IMG/VR virus record: IMGVR_UViG_3300044655_000826
Location: 1 to 36,110 of that record
Strand: one strand, 5' to 3'
Source: a virus
DNA length: 36,110 nucleotides
Part shown: one piece after another, positions 7,578 to 13,404 of the stretch
How positions within the stretch are numbered: position 1 is the first letter of the stretch
Layout: every line of letters begins with the position of its first letter
The notes under the pieces: generated by a model
The model's input: only the letters and a program-made list of their open reading frames with translations
The model's database searches: none
What the model was told of the DNA's origin: nothing
Program-made: the position numbers and the translations under genes

Positions 7578-7585
7578 TATTTATC
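7578..7585 (-). promoter_or_regulatory. Late-type promoter GATAAATA for the pre-lysis/lysis unit
   Basis: GATAAATA on the minus strand, 14 nt upstream of the ATG at 7563, followed by the GGGAG ribosome-binding site. It is one base from the T4 late consensus TATAAATA and lies in one of the few true intergenic regions, divergent from the phoH promoter-like motif 40 bp away. Confidence 0.65.
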
Positions 7586-7625
7586 GTCAAAATACAAACA
7601 TAACATATAACTTTTAGATCCGGGA

Positions 7626-7633
7626 GTTAAATA
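7626..7633 (+). promoter_or_regulatory. Late-type promoter-like GTTAAATA upstream of phoH
   Basis: GTTAAATA on the plus strand, 70 nt before the phoH ATG. If used, it would give a leader containing the hairpin at 7645-7676 and the AGGAGGG ribosome-binding site near 7687. Confidence 0.5.
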
Positions 7634-7644
7634 CACATGTGTTC

Positions 7645-7676
7645 GGTCACGGACACTACGGTTTGAGGTCCGTGCC
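7645..7676 (+). other. Hairpin in the phoH 5' leader
   Basis: A 7-bp perfect stem, CACGGAC (7648-7654) with GTCCGTG (7668-7674), has a 13-nt loop and can be extended by two G-C pairs (7645-7646 with 7675-7676) past a bulged T. It is not followed by a T-run, so it is not an intrinsic terminator. It lies about 11 nt upstream of the phoH Shine-Dalgarno and could affect translation or mRNA stability. Confidence 0.55.
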
Positions 7677-7703
7677 TAACACTTACAGGAGGGCTAACCT
7701 TAT

Positions 7704-8444
7704 ATGAAGCGAAAAAGAGCGCAAGTTCAGCAAAACGAGCAATATGATCCACGATTTAACACAAACGTAATAAATATTGATCATAGGTTAAATGAAAAAC
7801 GCAGAAGAGTACAGATTTATCCCAAGAGTCTAAGCCAAGAGACTTATCTACTTAAACTAAACGATCCCAACAAAATGATTGTATTCGCTATTGGTCCAGC
7901 CGGTACGGGTAAAACCATGCTGGCGGTTCAGTGGGCCATAGATCAACTCAAATATGGATCTGCAGATAAAATCATAGTTACTCGACCTGCTGTGAGTGTT
8001 GATGAAGAACACGGATTCTTGCCCGGGGACCTAAACGAAAAAATGGCACCTTGGACCAAGCCAATATTTGATGTAATCGCAGAAAATTTCAATGCCAGAG
8101 AAATAGAAAATTTTATCAAAGAGGGGGTGATAGAAACCAGTCCTTTGGCCTACATGCGAGGTAGAACTTTTAAAAATGCGGTAGTTGTAGCTGACGAGAT
8201 GCAGAATGCAACGCCTAGTCAGATGAAGATGTTGCTGACGAGATTAGGACAGAACAGCAAGATGGTAGTTACAGGAGACCTACAACAAGCTGATCGTCCT
8301 AGCAACAACGGCCTACTAGAATTTTTAGGATTGTATAATAATTTCCAAGGCCACAGATATGTGGATCTAGTAAAATTTGATGTGCAGGATGTTGAACGTC
8401 ACGAAGCTGTTAAGGAGATATTAGCAATCTACGGCGACGATTAA
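7704..8444 (+). CDS. phoH: PhoH-like P-loop ATPase
   Basis: 246 residues. P-loop NTPase with Walker A GPAGTGKT at 64-71 and Walker B VVADEMQN at 161-168; the VTRP motif (92-95) and GDLQQ (191-195) are typical of the PhoH helicase/ATPase family. There is no PIN or KH domain, so it is the short phage form. PhoH is widespread in marine phages; its role is unsettled, possibly RNA metabolism. It is the only large plus-strand gene in the first 30 kb, and its stop overlaps by 4 nt the stop of the convergent minus-strand gene. The AGGAGGG ribosome-binding site is 11 nt upstream. Confidence 0.95.
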   Translation: MKRKRAQVQQNEQYDPRFNTNVINIDHRLNEKRRRVQIYPKSLSQETYLLKLNDPNKMIVFAIGPAGTGKTMLAVQWAIDQLKYGSADKIIVTRPAVSVDEEHGFLPGDLNEKMAPWTKPIFDVIAENFNAREIENFIKEGVIETSPLAYMRGRTFKNAVVVADEMQNATPSQMKMLLTRLGQNSKMVVTGDLQQADRPSNNGLLEFLGLYNNFQGHRYVDLVKFDVQDVERHEAVKEILAIYGDD

Positions 8445-8683
8445 TCTTTAGGGAGGTAGGGGGTCAAGCGATCCCCTAACATTCTTTTATAAAACTCGAT
8501 CATGTCATCATATCCTGCATCAGGATTGAGCCCGTTTTTGATCACAGTTTTCTTTTCAAAGTCTAGTATAACCTTGGAAGTCTGGATATCTGTGGTTCTG
8601 TAGTGCCTTTTGAATTCAGTGACTTCGTCGTATTTGCCATCAGGCTTCTTGATGTATTTCACTATCATGTATCTATTATCCAT
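8441..8683 (-). CDS. Small conserved hypothetical protein
   Basis: 80 residues, soluble and highly charged (starts MDNRYMIVKYIKKPDGKYDE, ends LTPYLPKD). The first half looks like a beta-rich fold, the second like a helix (DMIEFYKRMLGDRL). Its ATG lies inside the last codons of the DUF2452 gene (8-nt overlap), so it belongs to the replication operon, and it is the last gene before the convergent phoH. It resembles small hypotheticals that I recall from T4-like cyanophages; function unknown. Confidence 0.75.
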   Translation of the reverse strand: MDNRYMIVKYIKKPDGKYDEVTEFKRHYRTTDIQTSKVILDFEKKTVIKNGLNPDAGYDDMIEFYKRMLGDRLTPYLPKD

Positions 8684-9170
8684 TTACGCTATTTCCTTCT
8701 TGATCTATTTCCATCCAGGTATGATCGCCCATGTATTTTACTCGAGCCTGATATTCATAGTCTTCTGGAGCACTACTGGACCAGTCGTTGGGACCATGTT
8801 GTGTTAGCAATGTATATTGCTTTCTCTTGTCCCATGCTAGCCAATAGATATTACCCATCACCGGTTGAAACTGATACACCGCGGCATGAACGGCATCTGT
8901 GATATCTAATCTACGCTTGATAGCCTGCGCCTGTTTTTCTAACACATTAACCAATTCCACAATTCGATCGTATTCCTGCTGTGCATACATCCTAGCATGA
9001 TTGATCATTAGATCTTTCTGTTTGGTTACCGGAACTAACTCGAATTTAACTCCTCCGGCTTCCGTGGGATACTCTGATACGTTTCTATTGAAGAAAGGCA
9101 CCATTGTTCCACCTATATCGGCATCAAAACTATTTCTGCCTTTGGCAAGATTAGATTTTTTATCCGCCAT
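8676..9170 (-). CDS. DUF2452-like protein
   Basis: 164 residues. The central and C-terminal part (a long helix about 55-95, then FQPVMGNIYWLAWDKRKQYT and a HGPNDW segment) resembles DUF2452, a family shared by bacteria and eukaryotes (human C1orf50), in which a helix is followed by G-x-I-Y-x-L and a Trp-containing turn. Biochemical role unknown. It starts inside the 3' end of the clamp-loader gene (11-nt overlap). This is where T4 has gene 62, the small clamp-loader subunit, but I see no gp62 similarity. Confidence 0.7.
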   Translation of the reverse strand: MADKKSNLAKGRNSFDADIGGTMVPFFNRNVSEYPTEAGGVKFELVPVTKQKDLMINHARMYAQQEYDRIVELVNVLEKQAQAIKRRLDITDAVHAAVYQFQPVMGNIYWLAWDKRKQYTLLTQHGPNDWSSSAPEDYEYQARVKYMGDHTWMEIDQEGNSVNG

Positions 9171-10083
9171 TAATCTTTGATAATTTTACCAGAGTAGATG
9201 CTAAATTAATTTCTGGATCGATGATCAATGTGTGATCTACCAGAGCCTGCTTAATGACATGCAAAGCCTTGTCCTGATGTTCTTCTGATCCAAAAATATC
9301 TAAATGGTTGTATAGCCACACATATACTTCTTGCATCTCTTCAGCACGTAGTTTACCGCACAACATCTTACGTGCTTCTTGGATCTTTCCTGCTCTGAAC
9401 AACTCGACCATATCAAACTTCCACTCTGCAGATCCTACATCTTCCTTAGTAGCACTGTGCAGTTTGGCATCGTTGGTATTTTGTTGCAATAAATTTAGAC
9501 ATTTACGCAGATCAGGGTATGTGGTAGACACATACATATCTAGGGTGTCTAAATCAAATTCAACGTTTTCTTCAACCAACACAGTGGCAGCTCTAGCGGT
9601 AAACTCTGTTTGATCAAGTTTTGAGAAATGCCATTGTTGGCAACGACTGTGCAATGCTGGCACAATCATATTAGGATTATTACAGGTTAAAATAAAGCGA
9701 GCATAATTGCTGTATTCTTCTATGATGCCTTTTAACGAATCCTGCGCCTGCGGACTAAGACGATCTGCTTCGTCTAACAGCACCACCTTAAAGGCACCCC
9801 AAGCGATACTGCTGATAAATGGCACTATCTTGTTGCGTATGAAATCAATACCTGTTTCTCTACTGGCGTTTACTTCTAGCACATCAGCATCGAGAATTTC
9901 GATTTCGTTGACCAGAATCTTAGCCATGGTGGTTTTACCAATGCCTGGAGGCCCGCTTAACAGTAGATGAGGAATGCTTTTTTCAGCCACCCATGTTTCG
10001 ACCTGTTTACGTTGTGCAGAGTCACGCCATACATACCCTTCCATCTTTTTAGGACGATACTTCTCAACCCATAGTTCTTTCAT
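9160..10083 (-). CDS. 44: Sliding-clamp loader large subunit (gp44/RFC type)
   Basis: 307-residue AAA+ ATPase that opens and loads the sliding clamp during replication. Walker A GPPGIGKT is at 44-51, Walker B LLDEADRL at 102-109, sensor 1 around TCNNPN (133-138) and the trans-acting arginine-finger SRC motif at 146-148; the opening LWVEKYRPKKMEGYVW is typical of RFC small subunits and gp44. The C-terminal third is the helical collar. The start overlaps the previous gene by 4 nt (ATGA). No sliding clamp (gp45) or small subunit (gp62) is visible in the window. Confidence 0.95.
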   Translation of the reverse strand: MKELWVEKYRPKKMEGYVWRDSAQRKQVETWVAEKSIPHLLLSGPPGIGKTTMAKILVNEIEILDADVLEVNASRETGIDFIRNKIVPFISSIAWGAFKVVLLDEADRLSPQAQDSLKGIIEEYSNYARFILTCNNPNMIVPALHSRCQQWHFSKLDQTEFTARAATVLVEENVEFDLDTLDMYVSTTYPDLRKCLNLLQQNTNDAKLHSATKEDVGSAEWKFDMVELFRAGKIQEARKMLCGKLRAEEMQEVYVWLYNHLDIFGSEEHQDKALHVIKQALVDHTLIIDPEINLASTLVKLSKINGG

Positions 10084-10271
10084 TCTTTTGCCTTGTTAAT
10101 AATGTCTTGTGTAATTATACTATTTTCTGCATCATACAGCGAGAGGTTATGCAATCGATCTGCGCATGATCGAATGTCGTCGCTTAACTGGCCTCGACCA
10201 ATTTCTCTTTCTACTGTGCGAGCAATGTCGTGTAATGCAATCACCGCATCAACTAATTCAATATTCCTCAT
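10080..10271 (-). CDS. Small hypothetical protein
   Basis: 63 residues from the ATG at 10271, which has GAGGA 6 nt upstream; the frame extends 19 codons further but that start would overlap almost all of a small membrane-protein gene. The protein is predicted to be all helical (MRNIELVDAVIALHDIARTV) and slightly acidic. It overlaps its neighbours by 4 nt on each side (ATGA at both ends), the signature of tight translational coupling to gp44. Function unknown. Confidence 0.7.
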   Translation of the reverse strand: MRNIELVDAVIALHDIARTVEREIGRGQLSDDIRSCADRLHNLSLYDAENSIITQDIINKAKE

Positions 10272-10435
10272 ACCAATTCCTCTACCACACCGAGTATCTC
10301 TGCTGAAATAATAAGAGCGCCTGCCCAATACAAATTACCAGCAATTAATACTGCACCAGCAATAATTCGTAATCCGCTTTTTACAAGACTAACATAAAAA
10401 TGTCCTTTGCTGGTATCTTTAGGTTGGATTTCCAT
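10268..10435 (-). CDS. 55-residue membrane miniprotein
   Basis: Frame from ATG 10435 to TGA 10268-10270. An AAGGA site lies 7 nt upstream, the start is inside the 3' end of the cytidylyltransferase gene (17-nt overlap) and the stop overlaps the next ATG (ATGA). The sequence has a polar N-terminus, then two short hydrophobic segments (about 21-34 and 36-51; RIIAGAVLIAGNLYWAGALI), probably a helical hairpin in the inner membrane. Without it there would be a 150-nt gap in an otherwise gapless operon. Family and function unknown. Confidence 0.75.
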   Translation of the reverse strand: MEIQPKDTSKGHFYVSLVKSGLRIIAGAVLIAGNLYWAGALIISAEILGVVEELV

Positions 10436-10865
10436 CTTTTAGTCCTTTATTAATTTCTGCTGCAATAACACGTTGTCTAAGTTCGCTAGTTGAGAAATTG
10501 TGTTCACGTTTGTTAAAATAAAATTCAATGCCTCGATCGTCACATTCCCATCGACCTGTAAAATCTTTTTCTGCGTATTCCTGTCCTAATATTCTAACAT
10601 TAATAGGATAAGAAAGCAAGATATTTACAAGATCGGCTTCCGTTTCGTAGACAAGTATCTCGTCAATATACTTACAGGCTTTCAGTTGTTCGTAGCGTTC
10701 AAATACACTTTGAATAGGTTTATTTTTTTCAGTAGGACGATCAATGGTGGGATCTGTTTGCAACCCCACAATCAAATGATCGCATTGTGTCTTTGCTTCC
10801 TTGAGCATCATGATATGCCCAGCATGAAACAGGTCAAAGGTTGAGCAGGTAAAGCCTACTGTCAT
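10419..10865 (-). CDS. Cytidylyltransferase-like nucleotidyltransferase
   Basis: 148 residues, close in size to TagD-type glycerol-3-phosphate cytidylyltransferase. The nucleotide-binding HxGH motif is HAGH at 14-17 after the GxFDLFH-like opening (CSTFDLFHAGH), and the second signature STSELR is at 125-130 (family ISTSxL/R). These enzymes transfer CMP or AMP from NTP to a phosphorylated small molecule. The substrate cannot be read from sequence; a sugar- or polyol-phosphate is likely, and a nicotinamide-nucleotide role is an alternative. The start overlaps the MazG-like gene by 4 nt (ATGA). Confidence 0.88.
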   Translation of the reverse strand: MTVGFTCSTFDLFHAGHIMMLKEAKTQCDHLIVGLQTDPTIDRPTEKNKPIQSVFERYEQLKACKYIDEILVYETEADLVNILLSYPINVRILGQEYAEKDFTGRWECDDRGIEFYFNKREHNFSTSELRQRVIAAEINKGLKDGNPT

Positions 10866-11233
10866 TTTCTACTCAAAAACTCTTTGAGATTTGGTGGAGT
10901 CCAACCATCGGGCTTGAGAACTTTGCCATCTTCACGTTTAATTACTTTACCTGTCTTTTTATCAATTTTAGCAAAGTTGGTACGCATAACTTCTTTCCAG
11001 GCACCTTCTGCATCTGCACCCATTGAGTGAATAGCACCGATAGTTACAACTAAGATGTCAATTAGCGCATCTAGAGATTCTACTTTGTCGTTATTATCTA
11101 TTGCTACAGCAAGTTCTCTAGTTTCTTCCTCAATGAGTTTTAGATACATATTGAACTGATCTTGATTGAGGGATTCAACCGTTTGGTCGCAGGCCCGCAT
11201 GAATTTTTCTTGATCACGAAATGGATTGGTCAT
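10862..11233 (-). CDS. MazG-like NTP pyrophosphohydrolase
   Basis: 123 residues. All-alpha NTP pyrophosphatase signature: EEETRE at 35-40 followed by ESLDALID at 52-59, i.e. the E-E-x-x-E ... E-x-x-D metal-binding pattern of the MazG/PRA-PH/dUTPase superfamily. The C-terminal GWTPPNL is typical of phage phosphoribosyl-ATP-pyrophosphohydrolase-like MazG members. The role may be removal of non-canonical NTPs or, as proposed for cyanophage MazG, altering host nucleotide pools or alarmones; the substrate is unknown. It is part of the replication operon and is coupled to the cytidylyltransferase gene. Confidence 0.85.
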   Translation of the reverse strand: MTNPFRDQEKFMRACDQTVESLNQDQFNMYLKLIEEETRELAVAIDNNDKVESLDALIDILVVTIGAIHSMGADAEGAWKEVMRTNFAKIDKKTGKVIKREDGKVLKPDGWTPPNLKEFLSRK

Positions 11234-11242
11234 TGTATCTCC

Positions 11243-11482
11243 TTAAGACTTTAATATCTTAATGATACATTTTTTTTCCTGTTCCTGCAACCACTCTTTT
11301 TCCAAATCTCCGAAGTCTGGAGAATCTGCCAAGGCAATATCTACCAGGACCTTGATCTGATACAGATCTTGTTTGGCGTAAAAGGCAGTGAAATGATCAT
11401 TGTACGGATCTCGGCATTCTCTAACCAAGGCACGTAGTTGATTTGAGATATCAGCGATATCCGAACTTTTACGTAATTCCAT
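11243..11482 (-). CDS. Small hypothetical protein
   Basis: 79 residues, helical and acidic/charged throughout (MELRKSSDIADISNQLRALV; a DLEKEWLQEQEKK helix near the C-terminus). The ATG overlaps the co-chaperonin stop by one base (TAATG). No motif recognised. Conserved position between gp31-like and MazG-like genes suggests a replication-operon accessory protein. Confidence 0.7.
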   Translation of the reverse strand: MELRKSSDIADISNQLRALVRECRDPYNDHFTAFYAKQDLYQIKVLVDIALADSPDFGDLEKEWLQEQEKKCIIKILKS

Positions 11483-11901
11483 TAGTTAATTCTTGACATG
11501 TTTCCAGGTAGGAAGTCTTGTGGATCGATATTCATGCTTGATCCGTTTGAAAATTCCTGACCGATGTAGAAATCATTTGGTCTTTCGTCAGCAACTGCAA
11601 TAACAGCTGTGGTTTCTACTTTTTGAAATTCTTTATCACCGTTGCCGTCGTTGATTTTAATCTTACGAGTCCAACGACCGTGTTCAATAAGAACCCACTG
11701 ACCGATCTTGACATCGAGGTCACATTTATCACCGACTTTATAAACTTCAGCCCAACGAGGTTTAACACCGTGTGCTTTACCATCGTCACTTTGAATAACG
11801 ATGCCGCCGGCAGTTTTCATTTCGCCCATGTCCATGTTAATAACAAGAAGGTCCTTTGGCAGAGGACGAACCTGCATGTGTCGTGCTTCGAGATTGAACA
11901 T
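11482..11901 (-). CDS. 31: GroES/gp31-like co-chaperonin
   Basis: 139 residues. The GroES fold is indicated by the opening MQVRPLPKDLLVINMD (from residue 9) and by the mobile-loop region GEMKTAGGIVIQ followed by the WAEVYKVG strand, matching the R-P-L...T-x-x-G-I-V/L-x-x pattern of GroES. It is longer than bacterial GroES (about 97) because of insertions and a C-terminal tail of about 30 residues (SNGSSMNIDPQDFLPGNMSRI). T4 gp31 replaces GroES to fold the major capsid protein with host GroEL; the same role is expected here by homology. The AAGG ribosome-binding site is 7 nt upstream. Confidence 0.9.
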   Translation of the reverse strand: MFNLEARHMQVRPLPKDLLVINMDMGEMKTAGGIVIQSDDGKAHGVKPRWAEVYKVGDKCDLDVKIGQWVLIEHGRWTRKIKINDGNGDKEFQKVETTAVIAVADERPNDFYIGQEFSNGSSMNIDPQDFLPGNMSRIN

Positions 11902-11909
11902 AGTTTACC

Positions 11910-12140
11910 TTATTTCTTGTTGCTGCGAGCAGCCACTTCTTCATGTAATGCGTTGGGATTTTGTGCATAATAGTCTGCCAGCACTTGTTCGCGTGTGCGT
12001 ATCACTCTGCCACCTTCGCCAATTTCGTCACCTCGAGCGTTGACTTTCATGTTGCCCACAGCCGGAGTTTTTTCAAATCTCAAGCTCATCTTTTCCATGT
12101 CAATTTCTTTGCCTCTCATTGAGGTATAAGTTCTTCCCAT
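11910..12140 (-). CDS. Small basic hypothetical protein
   Basis: 76 residues starting MGRTYTSMRGKEIDMEKMSL at the ATG with an AAAGGAG site 7 nt upstream; longer in-frame starts overlap the DnaE-like gene without a ribosome-binding site. The sequence is hydrophilic with a Gly/Arg-rich centre (RGDEIGEGGRVIRTREQVL) and a helical end. Resembles short hypotheticals that I recall from T4-like cyanophages; no function known. Located 1 nt after the DnaE-like gene and 8 nt before gp31. Confidence 0.75.
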   Translation of the reverse strand: MGRTYTSMRGKEIDMEKMSLRFEKTPAVGNMKVNARGDEIGEGGRVIRTREQVLADYYAQNPNALHEEVAARSNKK

Positions 12141-12141
12141 T

Positions 12142-12603
12142 TTATTCTCCTTTAAAGAATTCGTTAATTGGTAGCTTGTATTTAACACTGTCTATTTTGT
12201 GTACGCCAATTATGAATAGCACATAACTGGCTACAGAACTGCCTCTTCCTACTCCCCATACAATATTATTGCTTCTGAGAGTATCTACCACATATTTCAT
12301 TGCTCGCAACACAGGAATCAAATTATGATTTCTATATAATTCGATCTCTTGTAATAATCTATCATAGTTTTGTTCTGGACAGTGATCCACCAAAAATGCT
12401 TCTATGTCCATGCATTGATATTCTTTGGGTATAAACCATTCAGTGCAGTCTATGTCAGTGGGGGGAATTGGATAGTTCAAATGCTCTTGATGCAATCTAT
12501 TCACATACTGTGAAAGATCATCAGAAGTTTGGCAATGTTCCAGTATGTCCGGCCCATGCTGCATCACACCCTGTATGAGTTGTTGAGTAGTATTAGTCCA
12601 CAT
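12142..12603 (-). CDS. DnaE-like fragment protein (Pol III alpha GRGS region only)
   Basis: 153 residues. The C-terminal half aligns by eye with bacterial DNA polymerase III alpha around the palm GRGS motif: WGVGRGSSVASYVLFIIGVH corresponds to the DnaE VGPGRGSGAGSLVAYAL stretch (E. coli near residues 360-380), followed by KIDSVKYKLPINEFF for D-P-L-x-x-x-L-L-F-E-R-F. The protein stops just before the position of the catalytic Asp residues (PDFDVD in DnaE), so it cannot be a polymerase. It may be a domesticated nucleotide- or DNA-binding remnant. The start overlaps the previous gene by 11 nt; ribosome-binding site weak. It is the first gene after the internal sigma-70 promoter at 12678-12706. 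Confidence 0.75.
   Translation of the reverse strand: MWTNTTQQLIQGVMQHGPDILEHCQTSDDLSQYVNRLHQEHLNYPIPPTDIDCTEWFIPKEYQCMDIEAFLVDHCPEQNYDRLLQEIELYRNHNLIPVLRAMKYVVDTLRSNNIVWGVGRGSSVASYVLFIIGVHKIDSVKYKLPINEFFKGE
12179..12186 (-). promoter_or_regulatory. Late-promoter-like GTTAAATA upstream of the gp31 region
   Basis: GTTAAATA near the 3' end of the DnaE-like gene, 38 nt upstream of the ATG at 12140; identical to the octamer before phoH. It lies in coding sequence (V-K-Y codons), so it may be chance. Confidence 0.3.
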
Positions 12604-12823
12604 TGATCAATTGACCTAAATCACCATCTGCCTGTTTCAATTTCTGAGCATGCCTCTTTGCGAGTTCTTCTCTATATATTGTAACAAAAGTAGATAGCTG
12701 TGTCAAGAGATCTCTACTGCCCATTCTTGCAGCAGCGTGATATTTTTTATTCAATTCGATGAGACGATTTTCAATGTCTTGATCTTTATACTCTGACAAA
12801 TCGCCGCTCAGTGGATGAAACAT
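12593..12823 (-). CDS. Small conserved hypothetical protein
   Basis: 76 residues from the ATG at 12823, whose first base overlaps the stop of the preceding virion gene (TAATG); a start 18 codons earlier would overlap that gene further. The sequence (MFHPLSGDLSEYKDQDIENR) is highly charged and helical with no membrane segment. It resembles a small protein that I recall from T4-like cyanophages next to structural genes; function unknown. Its 3' half carries a consensus sigma-70 promoter for the downstream genes. Confidence 0.7.
   Translation of the reverse strand: MFHPLSGDLSEYKDQDIENRLIELNKKYHAAARMGSRDLLTQLSTFVTIYREELAKRHAQKLKQADGDLGQLINVD
12678..12706 (-). promoter_or_regulatory. Consensus-like sigma-70 promoter inside a coding region
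   Basis: On the minus strand, -35 TTGACA (12706-12701) and -10 TACAAT (12683-12678) with a 17-bp spacer. It lies within the preceding small gene, about 75 nt before the ATG of the DnaE-like gene. The first nine bases, TTGACACAG, are identical to those of the J-domain promoter. It would let host polymerase express the replication/nucleotide cluster early while the upstream virion genes wait for late promoters. Confidence 0.65.
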
Positions 12824-13404
12824 TAGCTGTATAATCCTAAATAATTCATCCAAATTACAGTAGCACTGTGTTGCCAAACTTCGATGATCACTGGGTTTGT
12901 AGCAGATGTGACTGTAACTGATACAGGAAAACCTGGTGATTTTTTAATCACAGTGCCGCCTGAAGTAATAAATGTAATTGTTCTAGCAGTACCATCTCCG
13001 TAGAGTTCTAGAGTGGCTTTACCGATCTGTCCGAGTCCTGTGACATCCACTGCTCCGGTAGGAAATTCAGAGAATGACAAACTGGTGTTTGCTCCGAACT
13101 TTACTATGTGATACATGGCCTGTTTAAAACTGATGTCTTGTGTGCCTGCCACTATTGGAGAACCATAGTCCTTTTTACGCAGATAAGCATCTTGTAGTGT
13201 TACAGATCCTACTACATTATACAAGAAATCGTTGTCTTCGTCTATCCGGGCTGCATTATCCTGCAGATCTGTAATCTCAGTCTTGGCAGCAGAGAAGTTG
13301 GTTTTGATAGTATCAAAGTTATCTCTAAACACCTGAGTGTCGTTGTCCTGGCCAGCTACAGGAAAGTTTTCATTTATTGCTGCGAAATTGATAAGGCTTG
13401 TCAA
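12823..13404 (-). CDS. Virion/fibre-type protein with short N-terminal adaptor
   Basis: 193 residues, TTG start. The TTG overlaps the stop of the preceding gene (TTGA) and has GGAG 10 nt upstream. Near the N-terminus, FRDNFDTIKTNF echoes the F-x-K-V-N-x-N-F segment shared by other fibre proteins here, though more diverged. The rest is beta-rich, Gly/Thr/Val-heavy (ELYGDGTARTITFITSGGTV), typical of tail-fibre tips. The final segment SATVIWMNYLGLYS is hydrophobic and aromatic. Likely a small tail or baseplate appendage protein; receptor or partner unknown. Confidence 0.75.
   Translation of the reverse strand: MTSLINFAAINENFPVAGQDNDTQVFRDNFDTIKTNFSAAKTEITDLQDNAARIDEDNDFLYNVVGSVTLQDAYLRKKDYGSPIVAGTQDISFKQAMYHIVKFGANTSLSFSEFPTGAVDVTGLGQIGKATLELYGDGTARTITFITSGGTVIKKSPGFPVSVTVTSATNPVIIEVWQHSATVIWMNYLGLYS

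Noticed and set aside
7645-7676. Possible tRNA or T-arm-like structure in the phoH leader
   Set aside because: There is no acceptor stem, anticodon arm or TTC-type T-loop; only one hairpin is present.
10623-10630. TGTAAATA-like motif in the cytidylyltransferase gene, and similar hits near 6696, 12838, 31037 and 33339
   Set aside because: All are inside genes, away from starts or on the wrong strand for neighbours; taken as background frequency of the motif.
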